Source of the DNA: Eonycteris spelaea
Taxonomy: Eukaryota > Chordata > Mammalia > Chiroptera > Pteropodidae
DNA: 64,000 nucleotides
Assembly: GCA_003508835.1 (NCBI GenBank)
Contig: PUFA01000084.1
Coordinates: 3,410,001-3,474,000, forward strand
Direction: 5' to 3'
Shown piece by piece: positions 44,429 through 55,622 of the stretch; the first letter of the stretch is position 1, and the number at the start of each line of letters is the position of its first letter. A program made the translations under genes and the position numbers. The notes under the pieces were generated by a model. The model saw nothing but the letters and a program-made list of their open reading frames with translations. It ran no database searches and was not told where the DNA came from.

Positions 44429-45031
44429 AGGAAGAATTAATTCTTGAAGCATAGAGAGAGGTAATGAAAAAGGACTTGTGCTCGAATCTTCACAACAGCA
44501 TCTGGAAAAGTTGGCATTTACAAAAACCACATCATTAGGAGTAGCCCTGGAGACAAAAAGAGTTATAGGGTGAGAGAATATTGCTAAGAGTGACACCCTG
44601 AAGAAGTAACCTTATAGAAACTGTAGGAGACATGTGAGGATCTATGTGAACCTGAAAACAGAAGAGACCCATGGTAGATGAGCTCACGTGGAAGAAAGTG
44701 GACTTTGTTGCCTACAAAACAACTAACATCTTATGTGTGTTTTGTTTCAATTGTTCCCAATGGGTAGAGCCAGAAGTTAGAAGAATGTGCTGTAACTCAG
44801 ATCCATCAGGTTACCAACATCTATGTCTCCTGCAAGTTCAGAAGAACTGAGTCTCGTGGCTTCTTTACTTGTTTCCCAGACCTCATGCATCTTCATCAAA
44901 AATTGGTATTTACAAGAAGTCATTATGAAAAGCAAATGAAGCTAAGAGGAGTTAAAGCAAAAAGCTATTTTAAATGCATATAATTTTATGTGTAATTTTT
45001 TATACCTATATTTCACCCTTATAGTTTTATA
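44429..45031. other. Unique noncoding DNA
   Basis: No gene, exon or repeat identified. Confidence 0.4.
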
Positions 45032-45042
45032 AACACACACAT

Positions 45043-45078
<36 letters not shown>

Positions 45079-45082
45079 ACAC
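45032..45082. repeat. (CA)n microsatellite
   Basis: About 25 CA units with ATG and ATA interruptions. Confidence 0.95.
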
Positions 45083-45839
45083 GGTTAATGATCTGTTTTC
45101 AAATACAGTGCATACCTCTGTAAGATGTACAATTCCTTTTCCTCACCCAGAATACACAAATAAAAAGGTTCCTAGGGCAGAGGAAGAAGAGAAAATCTAT
45201 GCTATAGAGTGGATCAGATTTAGCATTAACTTTGGAGTAGTCCTTGACACACTGTTGAAACATTAAGCTGCTATAAATTTTGTGTGACAGGTGAGCTTTA
45301 GAGATGTTAAAAAAAAAAAAAAACTCAATTGATCCTTCTTAATGCTGTGTTTTTCAAACTGTTTATTTGTTTGATTGATTTTCAGCAGTAGAACTACCCC
45401 TATTTTTAGACAATTTAATTAAAAACCTAGTCTATAAAACAGATAAAAGAGGAGGAGCTCCTTTGAATGAAGTAGATGGGGGACCCAGGCTTCCTATGAT
45501 GGATTCCAACTAAGTCACCCGTACTGAAATCTGAGTGTTCTAATGCAAAAATTGCTGTATTAACAATTTACAGTGAATAGTTGGAAAGTGTTGTGTAGGA
45601 TTTTTATTATTTGAATCATGTAAATATATGTATATTTCACCAGCATAAATAGTTGATATTTCAAGGTTGTTTATTTTATGAAAAAAAAAATTTCTAGAGA
45701 GTCCAGGAATCAAACTGAGTTGGCTGTCCCCAGTTATCTGCAGTCTAGCACGCACAGAGGTTTTTAGGATATGGGTCCTACTTTTAATGTAATGTGTCTG
45801 ACACTTAGACTGGGCATGCACACAGTAGAAGGAATCCCA
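45083..45839. other. Unique noncoding DNA
   Basis: A13-like A run at 45310-45322. The 93-codon minus ORF 45540-45821 has no recognisable domain. Confidence 0.4.
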
Positions 45840-45897
45840 TCAGTTTTTCTGTACATAGGAAGTTCTCAGTACACATTTGTTGGATGAATGGACTCAT
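45840..45897 (+). repeat. L2 3' terminus fragment
   Basis: 'acataggaagttctcagtac' 'acatttgttggatgaatgga' is the typical L2 end. Confidence 0.65.
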
Positions 45898-46109
45898 AGA
45901 ACATAGAACATAGACTCATTGTTCTACTGTAAAAAACATCAAGAATCAATGTTCAACAGCGAATAGCTTTATAAGAAAGTTATAATTAACATGGTTTTCC
46001 ACTCCTTCATTATTTGTTCAATATTGAAACAGTGTGGTAGGCTTTAAGACAGATTTTTAGTTATAGCTTTTAGGAATGTTGGCTTAATGCTAGAAAATAT
46101 GAGACATCC
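45898..46109. other. Unique sequence with short duplication
   Basis: 'atagaacatagaacatagac' contains two tandem AACATAG units at 45897-45912. Otherwise nothing. Confidence 0.4.
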
Positions 46110-46356
46110 TCTAGCTAATTTCAACTGTTTATTGAGCAGTTTCTAAATGTTGAAAAACTATGTAATGGCTTATTAGGTACTATATCATTTAATTCTCATA
46201 ATAACCTTAATGGGAATTACAATAATGATTCCTATTTACAGAAGAGGAAACAGAATGAGTAGTTAAGTAACACATCCAAGTCACCAAGTTTGTAAATGTT
46301 AAGGCTGTGATTTGAGGCCAAGTCTTCTTGGCTCTGGAACCCTATGCTCTACATTC
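46110..46356 (-). repeat. MIR SINE, nearly full length
   Basis: 'gtactatatcatttaattct' 'cataataaccttaatgggaa' ... 'ctatttacagaagaggaaac' ... 'agttaagtaacacatccaag' ... 'cttcttggctctggaaccct' is antisense MIR in order. Confidence 0.85.
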
Positions 46357-48799
46357 TCCCTGCTGAGTTAATGGATAATTTGTGAAGAATTCACAGTGTT
46401 CTATTTTGACTTGAGCCATGCTTGGAATTACAATTATGCCAAACAGCAGTGAAAGCAAAACCTGCTTTGCTCAAAGAACTCTTCTAGTCCTTTATTACAA
46501 TAAAACTTTAGATTATCCCAACCACAGGGAAAGACCTAGCTCTTGGTAAGCCAACTTCTTACCATTTCTCTTTCTGACATTACACCCTCTTTTTTCTAAA
46601 ACACAGAACTATTTGCACTGGATTTAATGAAAATTCTGGTACACTTCTTTATGGACCTTGAAATTAGACTGTTTGACAAAGGACATGGTGCTCATTATTT
46701 TGAAAACCCAGTTGGGGTTTACTTTCATTTAATCCCCGCACAGACAAGAAATCTATAGTATTGCTGCCAGTCTCTGGGTTGTTTACATTGATGATGAAAC
46801 TGCCCACAAATTGCAGTGTAACACAGAAAACACTTTAACTACTATTATAACAAGACTATGATGGTAGTGGAATACACCTTTGGGAGGCCGAGAGAAGATG
46901 GTTGTGCATGCCAAGAGAAATGGCAGCAACTCCAAAGCTGCCTGCCATCCTCTTTGGTGCCTGCATGGAAGGGTGGGGGGACATTATTTAAACAGATGAA
47001 TTTAGGAGATTAGTACATTCCCATAGCCTTAAAGCATTATAGAAAGAAAATGTGCCCACTGGAGCCAAACAAAACTAAATACTGTCTTTCAGATTCCATG
47101 TTGATACTTAATACCCTGAAATTGGGGCAAAGGTTATTGAGCTAATCAAATAATGAGAATGGTGCCTTTCACATCATTTAAAAATATCACATTCACAAAG
47201 CCATCAGAAGAAAGAGGAACTATGTGTACAAGATAATTCCAGTAAGTATGGCCTTGCTACTTTTTTCTCCTATCCACCTCTGCAAGAGTCACCAAGATTT
47301 CTGTCCTCTGCTTTTGCATACTGAAGAGTATGTGGGTGGTGAGCAATCTGTTATGGTGCCCGAGGACTCTGAAACTGCATCAGATAGGGCAGTGTGAATG
47401 GTGGGAGGCCAGAATCTGAGTTGCATTAGGAGATCTTTTGGGGAGTTGAAGTCTGGAGTTTTTATTGTTCTTTGCAGAAAGAATAAAAGGGCTTCATCTC
47501 TGCTCAGGCATAATGAGCTGTCCTCTCATAAAATCTAAATCCATCATTGAACTCAAACCCTCTTTGTTCTTTTCCTCTACCTATCCTCAATTTTATTTTG
47601 CTAAGCTTTGTAAAATCTCTTGTCTATCTTGTTTTATAGACTTCCTCCTAACCAGGGACATCCCCTTTGAACCACACCAATATTTGCAGTGCTTCATGGA
47701 ATTTGGCCTCCTTGCCTGGCTTTGGTTAGCACAAACATGCCTGTAGCTATTGTAAGCCTTCTGAGTCCCTGGCTTCTCATTCATGACAGGCTAAAAAGAC
47801 AGGTTAGGAAGCATTCCTTTAAATGAGAGACTGGCCAAGCTAAAAATGTAATTAAAATGTAATGGTATTCTCTGTACAGATCTACAACAGGCTAATGGAC
47901 AGGCTATTTTTGTTCCTCTTTTTTTCTTTCAACTTTTTATTTTATTTTTCAGGCTTTGAAATTGTTGCAACTTATGAAAATTAGTCTGTACTCTATCCCT
48001 TTTAGGCCCTAAAAAGCAAGTTGCTTAAGGCCCTGTTTTCATTGGGAATAAAACCACATTTTCAATATGTTTTAAAGGAGAGAATAAAACAGAAAACAAA
48101 GGAAAAATTACTTTTTTAAAAACAATGATTACTTTGATGTTTTAGAAAAATCACTTTAGGACAGAAATTACCAGAGTACAGTGCAACCAACAGGTACTTA
48201 CCCATTTTAGGATCCATGGGGAGGGGACAAAAACATTTTGGAAACATCTGCTAGGATATTATTTTAAGGAAAAGAGGTCTCATTTAAAACTGAGCTTTAT
48301 AAGCAACTATGAAATTTCTCACAAATCAATTCTCTAATAATAATAATTTGGATATAGACATTGACTCAGAGTTCCTGTAGAAAGTAGCGATGTTTTTGCA
48401 GTACAACATTTTAAATCATGGAAAGAAGAGGCCAAGAAAACAGGATGTTGGCCAGAATTGACATGAGGCCACTCTCTCTTCTTTACCAGAGATAGCTAAA
48501 TATGAAAAACAAAACAAATAACAGAAAAACAAAAACAAACAAACAGAAAACACTGGGAGAGATAAGGGAGTTGCTAGAAAGTGACAACTTTTTTTTTGCT
48601 TTCTTTTCATTTTATTTGTTCTGACTCTAAAATATTATCAGATAGCTGACAGAAGGAGATAGCTTTAGTAGGATATGGTGATAAAGCAAGGATAGTTTTC
48701 CTTCTTTGAGTAGATGGACTGCAATGTTGATTTTATGTTTTAATTAATTTTATTTATTTTATTTTAATAAGCATTTATTTTATTTTATAATTAGTTAAG
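46357..48799. other. Unique noncoding DNA
   Basis: About 2.4 kb without an identifiable gene. Overlapping ORFs on both strands at 47465-47784 have no domain. A-rich CAAA low complexity at 48505-48550. A chance 15-base match to an Alu-like word lies at 46878-46892 (rejected). Confidence 0.45.
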
Positions 48800-50964
48800 A
48801 CCATTTTTAAACTCTCTCTGATCTACATCTTTCAAATTTGGAGACCTGCCTACTTTTTTTCATAGGAAGAAAAGAATAATACAAAGAGAATAATGATGAG
48901 TCAGTCTTTCTGCAGGGAATCGAGAATCTAGGTTCCATACAAAATAAAAATATTAAAGAACAATTTTTTGACAACAAAAAATATATAAATAAATAAGGTC
49001 TTAGCACAGATGACTAATGAATAATGGAATCATGGGACCTTTTCCATGGTGTTCTCCACCAATAGAAATGAGAGGCAAATCTCTCAGACTCCCGATGATA
49101 TCATCTCCCTGTAGAACTCCCAGTAAGCATGGCCTCGTTACTCCCTGACTAGAACGCCATTGACTCTCATGCATCTGTTGGTCGAGCAGAGCTCTTTCCC
49201 ATTGTGCACCAGTTGAGAATATGATTAAAGAGTCTCAAAGTGAAAATATTTCTGGAGCCATTTTATACACTTTATAGTTCTTCCCCCCCCCCCCAACCCC
49301 CAACTAAGGAAGGAAAGTGAATTTCTGGACTACCGCTGTTAATATTGCATTTCCTTGCTAGGGAGGACTGTGAAAGGCTGGCTTTCTGAAGGGCTTTCAG
49401 TCAACACTTGGATGGATATGTTATGCTACTGTGTATCCCCTCTAGGCTTTGGCTTTTAATTTTTACATCTGAATTGTAAAATGCCATCTCTTCTAGCTAC
49501 TGCCAGGAGCTGGGAACATTAATACTGATGTTCAGAAAGGTTGGAAGTGCAGCTGCGTGATGATTTAAAGATGAGAATTATAAGGAATAGCATCAGAATA
49601 AATCAGTCCACTATCCAATTTGCTTACCTTTTCACCCTAAAATTTAAAGGGGCTTTTTTAAAGAAAGAGAAAAATTAACAAATGATCTGAGCCCACTAAG
49701 TCTAACATAAAATGTTTCCCTTTTTTCTTCTCATCCACACTCACCATTTATCATAACATGTATGATTGGCATGGCTGAATGTAGCAAAGAATGTGATGTA
49801 GATCAAATATATAAATTAAAAAAAAAAAACAGGAAGAACAGAAGAGACAGGGGAAGGGCATATTTGTACAGGATATGAGTTCCCTAGCAGTTTTATACGT
49901 TGTTATAACTACATCAATGTACAGAAGGCAAACTGATGCTTGTGGTATTTGGGAACCATCTGCTGAGCCCCAGGCAAATTTCACATTAAAATCCAATTTT
50001 CAGTTGTGACCTAAAAATGAGGAGAAATGCTGTGGTTCTGAGTGAATTCTGCTTTGAATATCCTATCCCTATCCTCAGCATTGCAAAGTGAAGCTCATAA
50101 GATGGGGACTTAAATGAAACAAAAGCCAGTGAGGCAAACACATTGTTCGTAGTGTCCCCTTGCCACTCCAAAATTTGCACAGCTGTGGTTGTGTCCACAA
50201 ACCAGGCTAAAGCCCTGACATGAGGAGTGATGGCAAATCTGCTCCACCAGCTCTGCTCAGTGAAGTAGACCTTTGCTTCTTTTCCATTTTCAAACATGAC
50301 TCCACTTCACAGTTTGATTTTCCATCAGGGACAAAGCTTAGGAATCCTCATGTAATTATGGGAAATCCAAGGACCGTTTTCCTTCAGAAAAACAAAAACA
50401 AAAACAAAAGCAAAAACCAAGATATGAAGGTCAGGGTAGATTCAGTTCTAAATTCCCTTTCAATATTTTCTTTTTCTGGACTTCTCTCTTCTCTTTTGGA
50501 ATTAAATAAGGGTTAATTACAATGTCCCTGACTGAAGGATGCTAACCGTGTTGAGATATATACAAAGCTACAGAAACTATGTCAACATGGTATAGTACTA
50601 GAATAAATTAGTGCTTAGGTGTACATGTACACAAAAGTCTTCAGAATGGGAGGACGAATTAGAAATACCTTCATAGAAAAGGTGAACATCTTAACGAATG
50701 CAGAGGGTACATTTTAGTGATGTGACATGGAAGACTTGAATATCATAACTAAACCCACTGTTAGTGACTACCAAAACTTAGCTTGGCTCTCATATTACCA
50801 TCGTGCATGAAGTAAAATTGCAGGACCCTAATTCAGTCCCACTTTCAACTGGACTGCAGAGTATCAGTCAAATGAACAAGCCTTGAAATGACTGTAGATG
50901 TTCCTGTTAGTAGCTCATTACTATCTGCTTTAGTACTAGCAGGAATAAACTTGCTGAATCCCCT
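48800..50964. other. Unique noncoding DNA with C12 tract
   Basis: Poly-C at 49283-49294, A-run at 49819-49830 and (CAAAAA)n at 50388-50418. Three ORFs of 81-103 codons (49751-50516) overlap on both strands and lack family signatures, codon-biased character or splice context. Confidence 0.45.
49283..49294. repeat. Poly-C tract
   Basis: C12 followed by AACCCCCAAC. Long C/G homopolymers are uncommon in this AT-rich region. Confidence 0.9.
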
Positions 50965-51137
50965 TATAGACCACTGCTTCCCAAACATGACTGTTTATGT
51001 GAGTTACTGGGTGAGCATGTTAAATTGCAGGTTCTGATTCATTGGATTTGGTGTAGGGCCTGAGCATCTGCATTTCTAATGTTCCCAGGTGACGCTGATA
51101 CTGCTGGTTTGTGGTTCACACTTTGAAAAACAAAAGT
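50965..51137 (+). mobile_element. MER5A-type hAT-Charlie DNA transposon
   Basis: 'ccactgcttcccaaacatga', 'ttctgattcattggatttgg', 'gcctgagcatctgcatttct', 'aatgttcccaggtgacgctg', 'atactgctggtttgtggttc', 'cacactttgaaaaac' align end to end with MER5A. Non-autonomous relic with no transposase. Confidence 0.9.
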
Positions 51138-51200
51138 CTAGAACAAACAGTGAATTAATTCCTTTATATAGCTCTGAAATGTTCTTATCAAAATGGTGCT

Positions 51201-51243
51201 GTGTGTAGTGTGTGTGCGTGTGCGTGCACACACGCACACACTC
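51201..51243. repeat. GT/GC-CA inverted microsatellite (near-palindrome)
   Basis: GTGTGTGCGTGTGCGTG is followed immediately by CACACACGCACACAC, forming an almost perfect inverted repeat with no spacer. Alternating purine-pyrimidine with CG steps favours Z-DNA or cruciform formation. Confidence 0.9.
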
Positions 51244-51754
51244 GATCATATGCACGTGTTAAGCTAGTGATGATGAGGGGCCATCAAAATTGTGAAGCCA
51301 AATGTCTTCAGAAAGACTGGCCTGGCTCAAGAGAACTTCATGTGGAGTCTACAGCATGTGACATCCCAGTTCCCTGCATTAAACAATGGCATTTCATTTT
51401 GGTCAAAGCCTGTAAGTTTCGTACAGGGTGCTCTGAGGCACTTTCAATGTTCCTTTTCCCTCTAAAATCTCAGTAGAACCAAAACTTGGATTGCATTATT
51501 CGATGAATGATGACTAAAAATTCTATTTCCTTTACTCTAACAATAAAAATGCATTTAAAATCCCTTCAGAATTCAGTGCTCCATGTTTGGTGCAGTTTCT
51601 GCAAAGCTGCTTCAGGGTCTTTACAAATCTATATAGGCCTATCCGCAAGGGATTCTGTTTTAACAACTCTTTCCAAGTCTGATTGCTAAGTTTTTCTGGG
51701 AGTTTCTTTCACAAAGTAACATTTGTGTTGCTTTTTTACTATTTCAGCTTTCAA
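51244..51754. other. Unique noncoding sequence
   Basis: ORFs at 51201-51476 and 51507-51689 show no family signature. Nothing else recognised. Confidence 0.4.
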
Positions 51755-51783
51755 CAATGACTCTTTGAACACCTACTTTGTGC

Positions 51784-51814
<31 letters not shown>

Positions 51815-51838
51815 CTTTGGAATTAGAAAGATGCACAA
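51755..51838 (-). repeat. L2 fragment with expanded A27
   Basis: 'ttgaacacctactttgtgc' is the antisense L2 terminus. Then A27 (51784-51810) and 'ttagaaagatgcacaaaat' continue a plausible L2 alignment. The homopolymer seems to have expanded within the element. Confidence 0.5.
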
Positions 51839-52002
51839 AATCTGGTCAGGTAGGCCTCATTTCCAATTTCAGTTTTACCATGTACAGACCACATATAGAG
51901 ACTAAGCCTCACTGGGGGTAGTAATTTCTATTTCTGTGTAAGGATGGCACAAGATAATGCATACATAAAATCCTTAGCATGGGATATCTAAGTACTAAGA
52001 AA
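51839..52002 (+). repeat. MIR SINE
   Basis: 'gcctcatttccaatttcagt' 'tttaccatgtacagaccaca' ... 'aagataatgcatacataaaa' 'tccttagcatgggatatcta' follows plus MIR. Confidence 0.65.
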
Positions 52003-52145
52003 AAAATAGTAATGGTGGCACTTACATTATTATGGTATCTATATTAAAGAATATTAAATATCTAGCACTAGATCTTAAATTCTACAAATATTACAATCTC
52101 TTACCATATAAAACGTATTATAATATATAAATAAATAATCTGCTT

Positions 52146-52260
52146 GAGAGAGAGAGAGAGGGAGAGAAAAAGAGAGAGAGAGAGAGAGTGTGTGTGTGTG
52201 TGTCTGTGTGTGTGTCTGTGTGTGTGTCTGTGTGTGTGTGTGTCTGTGAGTCTGTGTATG
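52146..52260. repeat. Compound (GA)n-(GT)n microsatellite
   Basis: (GA)n with GGGA/AAAA interruptions at 52146-52188 switches to (GT)n with regular CTGT interruptions to 52260. All ORFs over it on both strands (Glu/Arg, Thr/His, Ser/Leu repeats) are artefacts. Confidence 0.95.
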
Positions 52261-52554
52261 TTTTCTATAGCCCATAGAACCTGGCACATAGTCTCAAAAC
52301 CTTGGTTAATATTCAGTGCAAAGATTTTTATACAAGAAGAAAATGATGGTGAAGGAGATGACTTAAATTTATAAAATAAATAACATGTCATAAGGAGCTC
52401 CTAGAAACATGGAACACTTAAATTGCTAAAGTCTTACCTTATTCTTTATTTCTCCCTAAATAGATAAAATAATATATTCATAATCAGGCAGTAAATGTTT
52501 GTTTCATTATTATTAACTTAATCTAATTAAAGAGAAGAGAATTTTTAATGTCTG
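52261..52554. other. Unique AT-rich sequence
   Basis: Nothing recognised. Confidence 0.4.
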
Positions 52555-52685
52555 ATGTATGTGAAACCTCATGAAACAGACTAAATAGAGCAGGAACCAT
52601 GCTGTTTGTTCCACCTTATTATCCCCGACGTCTAGCATATGGTGCCAGAGCCATATGTATTGAAATGAGTTGAACTAGATTTTTT
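52555..52685 (+). repeat. L2 LINE 3' end
   Basis: 'agagcaggaaccatgctgtt' 'tgttccaccttattatcccc' 'gacgtctagcatatggtgcc' then 'attgaaatgagttga' follows the plus L2 terminus. Confidence 0.75.
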
Positions 52686-52954
52686 ACCCATAGTTAAAAC
52701 ATTTATTTTATAGGGGAAAAAAAACTGGTTTTCTGAATATAACTTTTGAAATAATTTAAACACAAAATAAATATTAATACCTGGCTAAGAAAGCTCAGTT
52801 GGGCTTTACAGGGGACCAGCATTTTTGCCAATGAAGAAACAGTTAAAACTGGGGCAAATAAGTGTGCCAGAGCTGTTTAGAGCCTGTTTTTGTGAGTAGT
52901 GTGTGAAGAACGTTTGTGGGCTAAATGAGTTAGTACTGCCAGAAACTGCTTGAG

Positions 52955-53097
52955 ACAAAAGCAATACTATAGACTTCTAGAAAAGCCCATCCATTAGATA
53001 TGTGAACTTGGACAAATTGTTTTACTTTTTGGGGCTTCACTGGTCCCACATGTGAAAAAAAGAGGATTGTACAAATTTCTTTCTATCTCTACAATTA
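52955..53097 (+). repeat. MIR-like SINE
   Basis: 'gatatgtgaacttggacaaa' 'ttgttttactttttggggct' 'tcactggtcccacatgtgaa' plus 'gaggattgtacaaatttctt' matches MIR core and variant tail. Confidence 0.65.
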
Positions 53098-53269
53098 AAT
53101 TATTATTATTTTATCTTCAAATGGGCAAGACAATATGACATTTATAAGTTCTATCCTCAAACTTTTTTTTTTTTGAGTCTTTAATCCAATAACTTCCTAG
53201 GACCCATACATCTAGATGACCATTTCTAAATCACAAATGTAGATATAGTAACCAGTATTAGTTATCAAA

Positions 53270-53432
53270 GATAGTTAATAAAATTTGTGGATACTATTAT
53301 GATTTTTCCATTTCACAGATAAAGAAATGCGAATAAGTAAAGTAAACTTGCCTAAGGTCATATACCTATAAAAGAGTGAAGTCAGTATATGAGACTGTTT
53401 GCTTTCTGGTACTACACTTTGAATCCATAAGT
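53270..53432 (-). repeat. MIR SINE
   Basis: 'ttccatttcacagataaaga' ... 'taaacttgcctaaggtcata' ... 'gaagtcagtatatgagactg' are antisense MIR landmarks. Confidence 0.75.
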
Positions 53433-53609
53433 TGTGCTGACACCTGCTATGTTTTTCATGGTCATGAGTGGGTAAACATGTCATGAAAACATGTTTTAGC
53501 AAAATTTTGTTCCAGAAATGCTGGGTAGATCAACTTGGCCTCAATAGAATAGAGATCTTAGGAAATATTGAGAAGCGATAGAGTGATGCCAAAGTCAGAA
53601 TAAAACTGA

Positions 53610-53806
53610 TGAAGAGAGAGAGCATGGTGGAAAGCATAGAAGTTTATTGGGCAGAACTAAATTCTAAATACTAGTTTTGCTGCTTCCTAGATGTAGGATC
53701 TTGAAATAGTCATTCAACTCTCAGCTCTTTCATCTACAAAATAGTCATGTCATTATAACCTTCTCAGGGTTATTTTGAGGATTAAATGAGATTTTATGCA
53801 TCAGTG
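53610..53806 (+). repeat. MIR SINE
   Basis: 'tggtggaaagcatagaagtt', 'tgctgcttcctagatgtagg', 'agtcattcaactctcagctc', 'ggttattttgaggattaaat', 'gagattttatgcatcagtg' follow plus MIR. Confidence 0.8.
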
Positions 53807-54255
53807 TGTGAGCACACGTGCCTGTTGTGTGTATGTGTGTCCAGTGCCTCTATACTGGGTGGGGGTAATCATGAATCATGGAAGAATCATGGGAGATTTG
53901 CAAGAGTAGAAATTACATATTCAAAACAGTTTTTATCACAGTATCTTAGAATACATTTGTTGTGAGTCTTCTTTGGATACCTTATCTCAGAGAGATTCTT
54001 CCCTGTCTGAAATATAATCCCCTTGAAGACAATGTCAGGCCCTTCCATGGTCTGTGTCCCCATGATAGTCAGGTGGTGCCAGGTGGAAGGTTGGCAAAAA
54101 CTTAAACATTTCATGAGTGATATTTTGAGGGTATGCCTGTAGGGTTTATTGAGGGTATTGGAATGAGATAGAGAGAGACTGGATAAAGGAACATAGCTAG
54201 GAGGCTACTGGAGACAAGAGAAATATTTTCATTTTAAATTTAGCAAGTCAGCAGT
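53807..54255. other. Unique noncoding sequence
   Basis: Short GT-rich patch at 53820-53842 and a G-rich patch at 53860. Minus ORF 53887-54114 has no signature. Confidence 0.4.
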
Positions 54256-54570
54256 TCAAAGTCTGTATTGATTTGCTTTTTTAAAAGAGTATTAATTTCC
54301 CTTTAAAAATGTGGGTGAAAGAATAAACAAATTGGACCTTGGATTTATTTACTAAGATGCAGTCCTGATTATTCTCCTCTTTAAATCATCCCACTGCCAT
54401 GCTGCAAGCCCTTTCAAACATTAATATTAATGTTGCTGTGCTGCTAGTAGAGGCTGGTGAATGCAATATTTCATAATTCAGATGTAAATGCAAAACAGAG
54501 TCTTAACGGTTTCAACACCCATGCCTTTACTGTACCCTGTGAGGAAAAGAAAAATTGGATTAGACAAAAA
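54256..54570. promoter_or_regulatory. Candidate conserved noncoding element with 18-bp palindrome
   Basis: Repeat-free block carrying the perfect palindrome AACATTAATATTAATGTT (54417-54434), i.e. back-to-back TTAAT/ATTAA homeodomain-type cores, together with ATTTATTTACTAA (forkhead-like) and GATGTAAATGCAAAA (octamer-like). This is a good enhancer candidate, though only by motif texture. Confidence 0.3.
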
Positions 54571-54734
54571 GGATTAGAAAATTAATAATATTTCCTTAAA
54601 ATAAATAACCATCTTTGAGAATGTTCCAGATTTCTACTTGGGCCAAAGGATGGTTAATGTCTGCTTTCATTTCTGATCACACTTGTGTTTATTTGGACAT
54701 AGTTTAAATACTGTATTTTTTTTGTTTTTATTTA
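54571..54734. other. Unique sequence
   Basis: Nothing recognised. Confidence 0.4.
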
Positions 54735-55262
54735 TCCTTTCATTCGTTCATTTGATAAATATTAAGTGCCTGGTATTCGCCAAGTGGAAAGAGGCATCAA
54801 CCAAAGTCCCTGCTTTCAGGCACAATTTGAAATCTATTCCTCTCAATCTAGTAGGAACCAGCAACACAAGGTCAAACTGAAATTAGTTTACTAAGTGATG
54901 ATAATTGATCACCAACATAAATCAGGTACTAGAGTTAGCCACCAATGAATAACACTTGGTTTCTCTCTGAGAGCTATCAGTCTAGTGGAGACAGCAGACT
55001 CACAAAAAGAAAATAGAGTGATAAAGGATATATATACTAGAGGTAGTAGCAGTTAGCTGGGGGAGCCAGGGTGGCTTGGAGGAAGGTATTTCAACACAAA
55101 AAACATCATGTGAAAAAAAAAAGTACGACAAAAGAGTATGGAGAGTGCTAACAGAGAAATGAAAGTAAAAATGAAGTATGAATGTAAAAATGAAGTGTAG
55201 AAGCCAAAGGGAAGTGGTACAGGAGATTGGAGAGAGAAGTAACTTCCATAAAGTATGAATCT
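54735..55262 (-). repeat. L2 LINE 3' region
   Basis: Plus reads 'ttcattcgttcatttgataa' 'atattaagtgcctggtattc' ... 'caaagtccctgctttcaggc' ... 'tcagtctagtggagacagca' ... 'agagtgataaaggatata' ... 'ccagggtggcttggaggaag'. These are successive antisense L2 landmarks. Two overlapping minus ORFs (55000-55331) are inside it and carry no intact ORF2. Confidence 0.7.
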
Positions 55263-55329
55263 GGTATACCATATCAAGGGATTTGGGTTAATTGCAAGAT
55301 AAGCCTCTCCATGAGTATAGAGATCCAGC

Positions 55330-55402
55330 ATACTCTGCTTAATTTTATACCATTAGTGCCTAGTAAAGGCTGAATACATACTTAGGGAGTGGATGGATAA
55401 GG
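55330..55402 (+). repeat. L2 3' terminus fragment
   Basis: 'attagtgcctagtaaaggct' 'gaatacatacttagggagtg' resembles the plus L2 end. Confidence 0.45.
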
Positions 55403-55419
55403 TGGGCATGTGAGGGAGT

Positions 55420-55622
55420 GGGACAGAGTGCGGTGGGGGATGGTAAGGCCATGGTATGGTTTTTCATTCAGAATAAGTGCTCTGCTGTTTGGAGCATGTG
55501 CTCATAGGGAGCAAGGCTGTGGCCAGCAAACTTGTTAGTAGACCATTGTATTAATTCCAGCAAGAAAATATAGTAGTGTACGTAAACTAGAATGACACCA
55601 GTGAAGATGTGGTTTTCTGCCA
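55420..55622 (-). repeat. L2 LINE fragment (more internal)
   Basis: 'tggtaaggccatggtatggt' ... 'cttgttagtagaccattgta' 'ttaattccagcaagaaaata' ... 'gacaccagtgaagatgtggt' follows antisense L2 (tagtaatccaggcaagagatgatgg...). Confidence 0.5.

Noticed and set aside
46878..46892. Alu-like word CTTTGGGAGGCCGAG
   Set aside because: The match stops on both sides and no 7SL-like or Alu sequence surrounds it; one 15-base coincidence does not make a primate SINE.
49986..50297. 103-codon minus ORF
   Set aside because: Overlaps another minus ORF and a plus ORF, has no recognised family and no flanking splice signals.
52101..52391. Thr/His- and Ser/Leu-repeat ORFs, with Glu/Arg-Cys/Val repeat on the other strand
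   Set aside because: All are translations of the compound GA-GT microsatellite.
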